Shown: positions 1 to 11,674, counted from the stretch's first letter. The stretch is 64,000 nucleotides of DNA from Trema orientale (GCA_002914845.1 JXTC01000319.1:106072-170071), one strand, 5' to 3'. Notes: a model not told the origin generated them from the sequence alone. Program-made: numbers and translations.

Positions 1-47
1 ACTTCTAAGTGATGGAAGTTTGCCACAAACAAAATCAGATTACTCAC

Positions 48-897
48 TTGTAGAAGGGAGTTAACCTGCAAAAGACCACAAAAGAGTGAAATTAACAAGG
101 ATAAATGAAAATAGAAAGCCTCGGTGAGATATCATTTTATATGAATGAGTCACTGAAAAGAGTATAAACCTGACATCTCCTGAAATTGTACACTCAGCTG
201 GAATTTGATTGATTCCACCTCCAGGATCTGCAATGAGAAAGACCATGAGAAAGAGCACATCTCCTTTTCTACAAAAATTCTCGCTGTAAAAATTGACTTA
301 CAACTCCATTGTGTGGGTTTCATGGTTGAAGGTGTTGCAAATCCATAGACCTGCTCTTTAGGATGGGGAGGAAAGTCCCTATAAAACCGTGTTTGGATAT
401 CTTTCAGTGCGTCCATGGCTAGTTCCAAAGGGTTTATAGCCTGCAGATGTTCAGCAAGACAAAAATAAATAATTTCAGTTTTTCTTAAGATGGGATCTTC
501 CTTTTTAAGTTGTTTAGGTGCAAGTGTTCAGAGCAGTGCAAATTTTTACAAACGTTACACTGTCCTAAGAGCATAATCTCCAATTAAATTCAATCAAATG
601 GCCAACGACACAATTTTTTTTTTTTCAACCTAACACCCAACACGTTTTTTTTTTTTTTTTTTTTTTTCAAACAGACACCAACACCTTATAAATTTATAAT
701 AGCAAACACAATAAGTTATCTACATCTTTACCAGCTTCATATTGCCCAACTAAAAAATTTTGGAATGGGCAGCTAGAGTGAACAGGATATAAAAGTCTTG
801 TTCAACAGAGATCCACTAACCCGTAAATAGCCCATTAAGGGTACCAACTGCCATACCACCGTAATCTGTTGTTTTTTGTTTTTTTAAGAAGCCCTCT

Positions 898-949
<52 letters not shown>

Positions 950-1146
950 AATGATTCTACAGTATCGAAGAAACCAGCATTGCTGAATCACACTACATCT
1001 GCATCTCTCTCTCTTCCATAAATGATTCTATAGAATCAAAGAAACCAGCACTGCTGAATCAAGCTACCTCTACATCTCTCTCTCTCTCTCTCTCTCTCAG
1101 ACACACATACACACGCGCACACACAAACTTTGTTAGCATTCCCATT

Positions 1147-1196
<50 letters not shown>

Positions 1197-3679
1197 GACA
1201 CAAGTGCACACACAAACTTTGTCGGCATTCCCATTGTAGCAATACCTAATTATAAACCAACTAACTGTCAGAAAAGCTACAGCTCTAGTGGTTAATAGCT
1301 CAGTGTAAAAACCTGGCCATGGAAAATGTGTAACATTCAATAGCTCAGGCTCCTAAAATCCCAAAGAAAGAACCAGAACAAAGTTGACCAGTCTGGTAAA
1401 TGTTTAACTTCCATTCTCAACTTGTAATTAACAATTTCCATAATCCAAACATGAGTACAAAATAATCACAAAAATGATAGCACATCCATACCTTGTGTGC
1501 TAAACCACTGTGAAAAAGCTTCCCAGTCACATGAAGCTTCCAAGGTAACATACCACCAGTACCAATACAAGGTTGTTTATCTGCTGTGTCAATCCAAAAC
1601 CTGCAATGGAAAGCCGGGAGTACTGAAGATGAATTGAAAGGATATTCCAATTTTTATTTATTTTTTGTTGGTTCTTAAACAAATACAACCACTTACAATG
1701 GACCATCTTTTAGTTTATTAAGTAGTCCATCTTTCACTAGTGCATCCACACCAACCCCTGTAATAGCAGAATTCTCTTCGTTTGCTATTAATACGGCAAC
1801 TACAGTTGACTTCAATTTTGGCTTTGTTTCCCCAAGCTTCTTCATGAGCTCAGTTACAAGAGCAACATGCCCTAAGCAATCAGTTGTTCCACGCCCACGA
1901 AGTTCATCACCAGAGATGCTTAATGAGAATGGATCAAATTCCTGCATATGAAAATGATCATCATTTCACATGATGAGAAACTTACTATCTTAGCATCCTG
2001 ACAACAGGTGAAAGAGTACAGTGCTCAATATTAAAGTTAACTAAGAAAGAAATAAAAGGAAAAGAAAGATAACGATTTTAATCAACAAAAACTTGGCTTA
2101 TATTTAAAGGTAATCAGAAATGGGCAACCCTTTTAACTGATAACGTTTAAACCACAAAGCATATGAGATAAGCCATAGATAAGGCCCCGCCAAACGTTAA
2201 GAAAGAGTAACCCAGCAGCTATATCAATATTCTTTGTGATTTGAACAAGGAATCAAGCACAGAAAAGGGTGAAGTTCTGCTATGATTCAGTCCAAATGAG
2301 GAAAAGAAATGAAGATGTTCCGAAATCGATGAATTAAAAGAAGAAATTAGGCAATAAAAATAACAAGAAAATCTCAAGAATAAACTGCTAATCTTCAAGT
2401 GAGAACAAACAGTCAAAACTCGACACAGCATAAAACAAGAAACATAAATTTTGGAAAAATCCCAGATAAATAGTGTTTAGTTCCAAAGAGAACATTAATG
2501 TGACAAAGGGTGTAAACAAATTTCTGATCTAAGCATAAAAACAAGACAATTTACAAAATTAAAACGAGAAAAAATTAAGCTCAAGGGCTGAGAACCAACA
2601 ATCGACACTATACAAACAGAGCATAATGTACGAATTATACAATAATCCCAGATAGATAAAATACTTAGTTTCAAAGAAGAAACGTTTAATGTAACAAAGG
2701 TCGATTATGTTATTGAACCATAATCAAACCAAAAATAAACTGATTTAACTATAAATTTTCAGCCAAAATGGAACAAGTACAGGTCTAAAGATTCAGGGAC
2801 AACCAAACTACTGAACTCAAATCATATCACTGTCAGTCAAAAACTTTTTCTCCATAGAATTGAACATAATTCAGAGACACCAAATTCACAACCCAAAACA
2901 ACCATTTCACACACACACACACACGGTAAACAGAGCCCGCTTCCCAATAAACAAAATTAAAACGAGAAAAATTTAAACTCAAGGGTTGACAATCAACACT
3001 CAGACACTCTACAAAAAGAGGAGAATGTATATATTATAAAAATTTGGAAAATTATCCCAGATAGAATAAACGCTTAGTTTCAACGCAGAACCCAAATCAT
3101 ATCATAGTATCAATGTCACTCGAAACTTTTTGTCCATAAAATTTAACTCGATTCACATACCCCAAATTCAAAACCCAAAAAACCATTTCTTTTAAATAAA
3201 AAAAAAAAAACCAAAAATTGGGCAAAAAGCCAAACAATTAAGGTTCCATAGCCAATTCCAAACAAAACCCAGAACCGAATCGTCAAAAAACACCAACATA
3301 TATATATATATGTGTGTGTGTGTGTGTTTGAAGGAAAGAAACGAACCCAATCGTTAGGATTGGCAGTGACGACGTCCATATGGCAACCCACAAAGGACAA
3401 GATCTTGCCAGGCTCGGTTCCAGGGTACTCGACGATGAGGTTTCCTCTTCCGGGGAAGTAGTTGACGTGGTTGAGGAGGAGAGGGCCGCCGCCAGTGGTG
3501 GTGCTGTAAGGGAGAAGTGAATCGAGTACGTGCTTGACTACACGATTCTCCTCCGGGATCAGTTCTGGTGGGTTGTTCTGGACATACTTTGACTCCCCAA
3601 TGAGCCTCGAGAGAAGGGGCACAAAGGTGTCTCTGTTTAGGTCGCCTAGCGTTTCTTTTACGTCGGAAGAGGCAGCCAT
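48..3679 (-). CDS. NAOD: N-acetylornithine deacetylase, exons 1-6 (3' end outside window)
   Basis: This M20-family metallopeptidase hydrolyses N2-acetylornithine to ornithine and acetate. Six exons are read on the minus strand: 3679-3347, 1941-1697, 1600-1492, 440-302, 227-170 and 65-48. All introns are GT-AG and the frames join without a stop, giving about 300 residues; the family is usually near 430-440, so about a third is missing beyond base 1. Visible motifs are GCHMDVV (H100 and D102, metal ligands), GRGTTDCLGH (D132, bridging ligand), IANEEN (E166/E167, catalytic and metal-binding) and LFHSGLAHK (H223). No signal or transit peptide is evident. The start is the first ATG of the frame, in the context CACCATGGCT. 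Introns are about 1405, 96, 1051, 74 and 104 bp. Exon 6 is only 18 nt. The symbol follows the Arabidopsis orthologue; assignment rests on recalled family sequence. Confidence 0.92.
892..1243. repeat. CT/CA microsatellites with two tandem duplications (NAOD intron 3)
   Basis: Three (CT)n-(CA)n compound microsatellites lie near 892-948, 1074-1127 and 1153-1210. Between them a unit beginning AAATGATTCTA at 949 recurs at 1020 (71-bp period), and a unit containing AACTTTGT..GGCATTCCCATTG-like sequence near 1118 recurs near 1208 (90-bp period). The block is wholly intronic. It looks like duplication by slippage or unequal exchange between the microsatellites. Confidence 0.85.
2390..3190. repeat. 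Degenerate tandem repeats in NAOD intron 1
   Basis: Related units occur near 2390-2520, 2555-2705 and 2945-3090, each with GAGAAAAA-type sequence, a CAA..CGACAC-like segment, ATCCCAGATA and a CTTAGTTTCAA-like segment. A second unit (AAATCATATCA .. AACTTTTTCTCCATA .. CAAATTCACAACCC) at about 2815-2905 returns diverged at 3090-3190. The pattern is an old duplication of roughly 300-400 bp plus a partial third copy. It accounts for much of the length of this intron. Confidence 0.6.
3297..3326. repeat. (TA)n(TG)n microsatellite at the 5' end of NAOD intron 1
   Basis: An alternating AT tract runs into a GT tract about 20 bp inside the intron, next to the exon 1 splice donor at 3346. On the minus strand it reads as an AC/AT repeat just after the 5' splice site. 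Confidence 0.85.
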
Positions 3680-3724
3680 GGTGAGGCAGAGAGAGTGTGA
3701 AGGTGGTGTGAGTTTGGAGTTGCT

Positions 3725-5075
3725 GGCCCGTTTGGTTTGTGATTTGAAACATGTGATTTGAATAAAGTGTATTTAAGCTGAAAATTTGAAAACTGGTAAG
3801 AAAAATTTGTGTTTGGTTGAGTATTTTCTTATTGATTCTGAGCTTTAAAAATCTGAAACTGTGTTTGGTATTGTATTTGAAAATAAAACAATAAATCCAT
3901 GTATATTTGGNNNNNNNNNNNNNNNNNNNNNNNNNNNNNNNNNNNNNNNNNNNNNNNNNNNNNNNNNNNNNNNNNNNNNNNNNNNNNNNNNNNNNNNNNN
4001 NNNNNNNNNNNNNNNNNNNNNNNNNNNNNNNNNNNNNNNNNNNNNNNNNNNNNNNNNNNNNNNNNNNNNNNNNNNNNNNNNNNNNNNNNNNNNNNNNNNN
4101 NNNNNNNNNNNNNNNNNNNNNNNNNNNNNNNNNNNNNNNNNNNNNNNNNNNNNNNNNNNNNNNNNNNNNNNNNNNNNNNNNNNNNNNNNNNNNNNNNNNN
4201 NNNNNNNNNNNNNNNNNNNNNNNNNNNNNNNNNNNNNNNNNNNNNNNNNNNNNNNNNNNNNNNNNNNNNNNNNNNNNNNNNNNNNNNNNNNNNNNNNNNN
4301 NNNNNNNNNNNNNNNNNNNNNNNNNNNNNNNNNNNNNNNNNNNNNNNNNNNNNNNNNNNNNNNNNNNNNNNNNNNNNNNNNNNNNNNNNNNNNNNNNNNN
4401 NNNNNNNNNNNNNNNNNNNNNNNNNNNNNNNNNNNNNNNNNNNNNNNNNNNNNNNNNNNNNNNNNNNNNNNNNNNNNNNNNNNNNNNNNNNNNNNNNNNN
4501 NNNNNNNNNNNNNNNNNNNNNNNNNNNNNNNNNNNNNNNNNNNNNNNNNNNNNNNNNNNNNNNNNNNNNNNNNNNNNNNNNNNNNNNNNNNNNNNNNNNN
4601 NNNNNNNNNNNNNNNNNNNNNNNNNNNNNNNNNNNNNNNNNNNNNNNNNNNNNNNNNNNNNNNNNNNNNNNNNNNNNNNNNNNNNNNNNNNNNNNNNNNN
4701 NNNNNNNNNNNNNNNNNNNNNNNNNNNNNNNNNNNNNNNNNNNNNNNNNNNNNNNNNNNNNNNNNTTATGCCGGATGACCAGGCCGTATGTAGATATCCA
4801 GTGTGAGGAAGAGTGAGCGCTTGTGATGGTCGGCCGATGAAGGAAACAGAGAGGGAGAGGTTGGAGCTTTTTGGCGTAGGTGACAGACTTGGTTTTGGGA
4901 GAGAAAATAGATCAGAAAACAATATTTTATCGTTTTCTGTTTTCTGTTTTTTTTCGTCATAATTTTCAAATTCTGAACCCAAAAATAGGCCACCAAACTC
5001 GTTTTTTTGAGCTTGTTTTTATTTTATAAGATTTCAAAACATAAAACCGGATTTGAATCCGGTACCAAACAGGCT
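3725..5075. mobile_element. Probable MITE-like insertion across the NAOD promoter, interrupted by the gap
   Basis: The left end begins GGCCCGTTTGGT and the right end finishes ACCAAACAGGCT, an imperfect inverted terminal repeat. GTTTGGT recurs inside the left arm and its complement inside the right arm. This is the style of plant MITEs whose ends read GGCC.GTTTGG. The left end lies only about 45 bp upstream of the NAOD ATG, so the element would form the promoter or enter the 5' UTR. The middle is unsequenced, no TSD was found, and two separate elements cannot be excluded. Confidence 0.45.
3911..4765. other. Assembly gap (855 N)
   Basis: An unbroken run of N. Any reading frame drawn through it is meaningless. 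The flanks (3725-3910 and 4920-5075) look like the two arms of one element, which may be why the assembly failed here. The right flank at 4766-4870 is more GC-rich and non-repetitive in appearance, and could be promoter or leader sequence of NAOD. Confidence 0.99.
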
Positions 5076-5267
5076 AACTATAAATACCAAAAGAATACTG
5101 ATAAATAAGCCAAAAACAAAGAGTACACAAAAAGTTGCTTAAAAGCAAGAACTCAAATGGATTCCCTAGGATTTTTTATTTTTTTTATTTTTTTTCCCCT
5201 TATTTTATGGAAACCTACAAAAAGAAGTAATATTGGGGTATGTATTTACACCCAGCGGCCTATAAAG

Positions 5268-5897
5268 ACTCTCGTGATGAAAAAATGGGTATATGTGATC
5301 AAAACTAACTCTAATTTACATGTAAGAAACTTAAAATTACATAGATATCATATTTCCTAATAAACTTAAAATACATTCTCATGCTTTTGCCACCACGATT
5401 ACCTGTAGAAGTTCACCACTCCCACCACCACTAATCTTGATGCTACGACTCCGTTCGACAGCCAATCCCAACCATTTCGACCACTTTTTGACCGACGGTC
5501 GAAAAATCTCGGTGCCGCCTCTTCATTTTTGTCTTTCTCAACATGGTAGAATGTCAAAGTAACTAGTTCTAACTAGGGATAGTAGGCCCTCTAAGTGTAA
5601 ATTTCTCTCGGTCAGAACGGTTGTAAGAGGCGGTATGACAAGTTCGATTGTAGCCGAAATTTTTAATTTGATCCTAATGGAGTGAATGCATAGCCGAGAT
5701 CGGGATCTGATCTGGAGTCGTAGTGGTGGCAGGATGTTGCAGATGTCGGTGGTGGTAAAAGTAATTTGTGGTTTGTTAGAGAAAATGTATTTTAGAGTTT
5801 AGGGAATAGTGTATTTTAATAATTTTATATGCGTGACATAACAAAGAGGATTAGGTTTGAAAATATTTATGTGCATCTCTTTTTTCATCATGAGAGG
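5268..5897. mobile_element. Foldback element with very long inverted arms
   Basis: The left end starts ACTCTCGTGATGAAAAAA and the complement of the right end starts CCTCTCATGATGAAAAAA. The resemblance continues inward for roughly 200 bp or more per arm through AAAATACATTCTC / AAAATACATTTTC and CCACCACC segments. There is no coding capacity. No TSD was recognised, so the superfamily is open; long arms suggest a Mutator-like or foldback type. Confidence 0.6.
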
Positions 5898-5899
5898 TT

Positions 5900-6343
5900 G
5901 AGGTCATCTCCAACTCAGAACTCTATTCTGAAACAGCCAAAACTCTAAAATAAAATAACTTTGTTATCTTTATAAATATATATATATACATTTTCTATCT
6001 CCAACTCATTGCTCCAAATATTATACCGAAAAAAATATTCTCTATACGAAAAAGAATATTCTCACTATCTAACCGATTTAATAATTAATATAAAACAATT
6101 TACATTTACTAATTAAAATAATTTATATTCAAATATAGGGATATGTTAGAAAATAAAATAATAAATTGGGGGCATTTTTGAAAATGCATGCCCCATCTCT
6201 ATCGCTACAGTGTCGTGCCATATTTGGCGCAGCACTGTGGCCCACTTCTAAGCGCTAGAGTCGGTTAGCACTGGGTTGGAGCTTTTGTTTTGCTCCAAAT
6301 TGGCTATTTCTTCCAAAATAACGCATGATTCAGAGTTGTCCTT
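5900..6343. mobile_element. MITE with GGTCATCTCCAACTC-type ends
   Basis: It starts AGGTCATCTCCAACTCAGA, and the right end reads complementarily as AAGGACAACTCTGAATCATG. Subterminal segments also correspond (GAAACAGCCAAAA against GAAATAGCCAATTTGGAGC). The interior is AT-rich and non-coding. It abuts the preceding foldback element almost directly. The TSD is unclear. Confidence 0.5.
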
Positions 6344-6502
6344 AGTAAACCCCCTAGGTGGAAATCCCTCCAAAAGAATCATTTTTGAACAAAATATAAA
6401 TTTGCTTTTATTTCACAAGTATTTGAAGTTATGTCAAAAATGATAAAATACCATTTCTTAATTTTTCTTTAAAAAAAATTTGTAGAAATTTTCTTAAGCA
6501 TA

Positions 6503-7829
6503 TCTATACTATTAATAGAAGCATAAATGGGCATTGGAAACCGGACCGTTTCTCTGCCCATCCTGCTTCATCAGCTTTTTTTTTTTTTAACATTTAATTT
6601 GTACATGTGAGTTGCACGAAGCTCATGGTTGTGGACACGTTTGTGGGCTGTACTGTACTATTAGTCATCTGTGTTGAGGCTCTAAGCAGTATTTTTTTTT
6701 TTTCACACACTACAAGTCAAGTTACTTTTATACAGGTCAAGTTACTTTTATAGGCCAATATATTGGGCCTTTATTTAAGTAATCATATGTAAATGAATTG
6801 GACCAGCTAGATTTCTCATTCATTTCACTTGGATATTAGACTTGGAGCTCCTTATTCCTGTGAGAAATTTACACTCCGTACTCATTTTTATCACTTATTT
6901 TCAAAAATACTGGTTTTCAATTTTTCCTTTCAAAAATACCTATTTTTATATAACACATTTTATGTGCAAAATATGAGTAGTATATATTTACAATATAAAT
7001 TTTTTTTACACATGCAATATACATTTTATGTGTAAAGTATGTACAGTATATATTTACAACGTAAATGTTTACCATAATTTACATTATTCGAAATTGATCT
7101 TGTTTTTTATATGATAAACTTTATTTAGTTTTTTATATAGATATGAAACAGATAAATTTCTTTCCTTTAATTCCTTTACTAATTCTTTTATTGTTTTCTT
7201 AATTTCGTTACATTTTTTTTTGTCTTAGTCTTTTGGGTTTTCAAGGCAGTATCTAGTAGGAATTGATTTTGTTAGCCCGTTCCTTTCTTTATTATCATAA
7301 GTTTTTTTTTTTGTTTAACGATTTTTTTTTCCTTCTGAATTTTATTTCACACTTTTAATTTTTCTTTTGAAATAACTATTTTAAATTTTTTGAACACTAT
7401 ATATATAGGGTGTTTCTTCTATTAACAACTAATAATAATGTTTCTCAGAAATAAAAATATACTAATTAATTGGTTGATAAGTTACTTAACAATTACATAA
7501 TAATAATTATATGTTAATGCATAAATAATAAATCTAGCTAATAAAACATTGGCTATAGTATATACGTGTAAATGAAATTTCTTATTGTTTTTCTATTTCT
7601 ATACAAAATAAAATGAAAATAATTAACTATTTTATATTTATCATATTTCAGAGAAAAAAAAAATGTTATACTCATCACATTTTCAGTCTTTGTTTTCTCA
7701 CTAAAATTATTCTTAGCAAGTAATATTAAATAATATAAAATTTAAATTACAATAATTAAATTGAAAGTATACATAATATTTAAGAAAAACAACGGGTCAC
7801 ATGCCTTAGGCACGTGGTTTTGACACTAG
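6503..7829 (+). mobile_element. Non-autonomous Helitron (1327 bp)
   Basis: The 5' end is TCTATACTATTAATAGAAG, preceded by A, and the 3' end is CTAG followed by T, so insertion was between A and T with no TSD, as known for Helitrons. A hairpin (TGCC TTA GGCA, flanked by CAC/GTG) sits about ten bases before the terminal CTAG, as the family requires. The interior is very AT-rich, has no Rep/helicase sequence, and carries a short direct repeat (CAAGTTACTTTTATA near 6718 and 6738). Confidence 0.85.
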
Positions 7830-8848
7830 TATATATATATATATGTACATATATTTTTGAGAGAAAGAGAGAGAGTCTTTATCAACACAAATCATTTGCT
7901 ACTATAATAGCAATATAGTTTTGAGTTGCTCTACACAAATTACAAATAATAGAGAATGCTAGTACCAACCATACTAGAAACTGACTTGGCCACTGGGTGT
8001 GCTGTCTTGTTCCCAATCCTAGAAACAAAGCAGCAAGTACCACACCGCCATTATATAACAATAAAACAATATCATTTATCAAAATATTATCGGACTCATG
8101 GTTTTTCCCTTTACTTATGTCTCTTACAGCATTACATATACATATAATTGGATAGTTTGTTTGTAAAATTCACCCTTTTTCGTTAAAAATAAAAATCAGT
8201 TTCTTTTTGTGTCTGAAGTTATAAGCCTACTTCTCTTCATATTTATGCCTGTCTTCTCACTCGACATTTTGGCTTTTCAGAAAAACATTTAAGATTTTGT
8301 TTGGCGCAACATACTACACGAATATTCAACTATCCATTGTAATACAAAATACAGTTTACTCAATGCCAAAAAACAAAATTTAATCAAATCGGTTTGGATG
8401 TAATTTATCTTTGTATTAATTTCTGTAATTTACTTTCGAACTTCAAAAGTCAAAACCACAAGCCTGTCGGAGAGTAAGAATGACACCAATTGGTCTTTCC
8501 TTTAATCAGGTTCTTTACAAAATACAAAGTTGTTGTATGCTATTTTAAATATTCTTATTCTTTTATTCACCAAGCTTTTAATGGGTGAAGTTAAGAATTT
8601 GGCATCTGGACACTAATTAAAGTAAAAAATTTGGAAAAGTTAATGTTCTAATGAATATTTACGCTAACTCCACCAACATTAGTATCCAAGTGTAGATAAG
8701 AATCTTAGAACTTCGGATTTCCTAGCAATATTCCCTTTTTTTTTAAGGTAAAAAGAAATTTTATTATTAGAAAAATTGTTTGCTTAACAAATATGAGCAA
8801 TATAATTATAAATTTCCTAATTGGAAAACAAACATCAACCTAGAAAAT
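7830..8848. other. Intergenic, nothing recognised
   Basis: AT-rich sequence after the Helitron with a (TA)n tract at 7830-7844 and a GA tract near 7860. No reading frame has family resemblance and no repeat structure was recognised. Confidence 0.4.
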
Positions 8849-8859
8849 ACTAATCTTAG

Positions 8860-9731
8860 GACCTCCTCCCTTCCTCTTTTCTTCTAGAGAGTGTGTTAGT
8901 GAGAGAGAGTCGAGAGAGGCCTCTCCTCCCCACGGTCATTCACCGCTTTCTCCGTTCCTACTCTCAGCTCATGTATTGAATCCATAGTGGAATTTTCAGG
9001 TATTTTTAGGTTTGTAGCTTGCCGGAAGGGTAGATCTATTAGATCTCCCTCCCCAGTAGGGATTTTTTCCTTTTCTTTTCTTTATTTTTTCGCTATAATA
9101 AATCCGTCCGCTTTTATGATGGCTATATACCATAGATCTAGTTTTTATGGATGTTTTGTCTCACTTGTCTCTATATCTATGTGGGTTTTTAGTTGTTTTG
9201 TTATTTTTTTTAATGTTTTTATTGATGTTTTATTGGTATTCTTCTAGATTTGAAGCATTGAGAGTCAGATCTGTAAGATTTATTATGTTAAAGATCTTTC
9301 TCTGATATTAGCGTGTTATGGTACAAATTTTTGTGACTCAGAGGGGTCTGCTATGGCATCTACTGATGGATGCCAGGAGTATATTGTGGTGTCTACTAAT
9401 GGTCACTAGAACTATGTTGTGACGTCTACTGATAGATGCAAAAGATATGTTATGGCATTTACTGATAGACACCGAGGTGACGTCTACTAATATACACCTT
9501 CAAAGAGCTTGCTCTCTCGAGGTGGTGAAATTTATTTTGTCTGCTTCTTGCTGGATTGGCTCACTCACCTCATTAGTTTTAGTTTACATTTGTTGGTTGT
9601 GGGTTTTGATGGTATTATTTTTCTCTTAGGTAGGGTTTTTTGACCCTTTGTTTATACTTTATATAATTCATGGAGCCGTCTATTCAGTTTTTAATATAAT
9701 ATCATGAGAAATTTCATTCAAAAAAAAAAAA
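8860..9731 (+). mobile_element. LINE-like non-autonomous retroposon with poly(A) tail and TSD
   Basis: The copy is bounded by ACTAATCTTAG at 8849-8859 and again at 9732-9742, an 11-bp TSD. It ends in a 12-13 base poly(A) tract on the plus strand. The 5' part is a CT/GA-rich leader and the 3' part resembles plant L1-type 3' ends (TAATTCATGGAGCCGTCTATT, then TTTTTAATATAAT). No endonuclease or reverse transcriptase is present, so it is an internally deleted LINE or a long SINE-like passenger. Unit repeats occupy 9351-9498. Confidence 0.8.
9351..9498 (+). repeat. Five ~33-bp tandem units, each able to form a small hairpin
   Basis: Five degenerate units share the core TCTACTRATRG. In most, the flanks are complementary, for example GGCATC and GATGCC around the core of unit 1 and similar pairs in the others. 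The array lies inside the retroposon at 8860-9731. Its role is unknown. Confidence 0.65.
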
Positions 9732-10124
9732 ACTAATCTTAGCACATGTATGAGCCGTTTCATTTTTGGAATGAAAGATAAAATGATAAGAGCCACCATA
9801 CTATCCATAATAAAGAGTTAGTCCGTATCACTAGCAGTATTGCTAGATGTATCATTATAGGAGATTACCATAGCTATAACAACCTTAAAATCATTGGACG
9901 AATCCCAAAGACCCCACAAGATTCAGATTTTTATTATCTCAAAGCATACTACTAACCCTTATAGACTCCATCTTTGTGAACTGTACATAGTCTACATTGA
10001 ATTTCTTTCGGATTTAGATCACATATATAAAAAATTCATATTTTAAAGAAAAATACAAATCACTAAAGAAAAATAAACAAAATAAAAAAGAAACTTACAT
10101 AGATTTACAATATGATAGAACAAA

Positions 10125-10700
10125 GGGTTATTATCGAAAAAAACCCTGAGTTTTTTAATTTTAACAAAAAAATCTCAGGTTTTTGATTATATTTAGAAAA
10201 AAAAAACTTTATCTTCGTATAATTTTAGCAAAATAAATCTTGACTTTTTAGTTAGATCAAATAAAACTTTTGGATTGTAAAATCGAAGCAATTTAGCCAG
10301 CAAAATCAATTAAATGATCCATTTTTCCTCAGTGTACATTGTCATGCGTGACTATGCGAGGCTATTTATATTAATAAAAACCCCATTGGGCTAAAACTAT
10401 TTCATTCTATATTAAAAATGTTGACTTTTTTAGCTAAAATAAATTTTAAAAAATAGTTCATGAGTATAGAACACTTCAGAAATAAAGTAATCACGTTATA
10501 TATTCATTCATTAAATATCTGTTTTGGGTTCAGTTTGATTAGATTTCAAAATCTCAATGTTTTATTTGATATAATCAGAAACTCCAAGTTTTTATTGCTA
10601 AAATTAAAAAAAATTCAAGGTTTTATTTGATATAACGAAAAACTTAGGATTTTTTTTGGCTAAAATATTAAAAACCCAAAGTTGTTTTTGATAATAATCT
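10125..10700. mobile_element. Long-TIR Mutator-type MITE with TSD
   Basis: ATAGAACAAA flanks both sides (10115-10124 and 10701-10710), a perfect 10-bp match compatible with the 9-10 bp TSDs of Mutator-like elements. The ends read GGGTTATTATC and, complemented, AGATTATTATC. The arms share repeated motifs of the type AAAACCTTGAGTTTTT and continue inward for about 150 bp. No coding capacity. Confidence 0.85.
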
Positions 10701-11005
10701 ATAGAACAAAGCTCATAAGAATAAATTTATAGGAACAAGGCTATAATTCACACAAATAGGTTGATTATTGAACGAAAAACAAAAATAAGAAAAGTCCTAC
10801 TAAAAAGGGAGATAAAAGAGAATCTATCTCTCTTGTGAGATCGAAATCACATGATAGAAAAGACGTGATGAGAAAGAACATGAGTTTTAGAGAGAGAAAA
10901 TGGGGGCTAAGGTGCAATATATATTATATTCTTTATTTTGATAGCCCTTGTAGGAATAGAAAAATGTGTATATCTACACTGGTATATATATATATATATA
11001 CATAT

Positions 11006-11674
11006 GGGTGAGTTTTTAATGGGTATTTTTATTTTTGTTCCATGGATGGGTAAGTTTGACTAATTTGGAAATAAACCTACAATCATAAGTCATCTCATTA
11101 ATTATATTAATTTCTAATTCTTTTTTATTTATTTCATTTTTGAAAATTTAATTTAAAGTTTAATTTTTTAAGTACTTTTGATTTAAAACTATATGTAATT
11201 GTACCTTCAATATTTCATAAAATTTCTTTTTTACTATACGAAAATTAAAATCCAAGGTAGTATAATTTTCATATTATGAGTAAGTTGTTTTCTTAAATAA
11301 AAATAAATAAATAAAACAACTATATTAAAAGAAAATTTGTTTGAAAAAAAAATTATGCATGAAACAACTTAAAATTTATACATCTTTTGTTTTTTTTTTT
11401 TCAACGAATAAGATAGTTGAGAGTGATTTGAGATTATTAATTATTTTTTACTAGTTTCATTTTCTTATAAAAATAAAAAAAATTGACCTACTCATCAGGT
11501 TACCCATCTTTTTTGTTTTAAATAACTTTCTATATTTATATATGTATTAATTATAATAATTTTTTAAAGTAAATCTACGAATATTATTTTAGCCATTAGA
11601 TTAAAATCCAATGGCTCAAATTAGAGTACCCATCCATAGAATAAAAACAAAAATCTCCATTGAAACATCACCCC
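11006..11674. mobile_element. TA-flanked MITE, long TIR (family W)
   Basis: The left end GGGTGAGTTTTTAATGGGTA and the complemented right end GGGGTGATGTTTCAATGGAG match for about 60 bp, through ATGGATGGGTA. Both sides abut TA microsatellite. The interior is AT-rich and non-coding. An imperfect AGCCATTAGATT / AATCCAATGGCT palindrome sits near the right arm, as in the other TA-flanked families here. Confidence 0.75.

Noticed and set aside
61..258. Separate small ORFs at 61-258 and 150-428
   Set aside because: They contain NAOD exons 4-6 fragments read through introns; the spliced model explains them.
1059..1340. ORF with VCVCVC and ERERER runs
   Set aside because: Translation of CA and CT microsatellites in NAOD intron 3.
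3143..3346. Extension of NAOD exon 1 into the following open frame
   Set aside because: A GT donor at 3346 and a frame-compatible AG acceptor at 1942 restore the family sequence NDWEFDPFSL; the extension encodes microsatellite.
3354..4982. Long open frames through the N gap on both strands
   Set aside because: They are open only because N translates as X. The minus frame also uses the wrong frame of NAOD exon 1.
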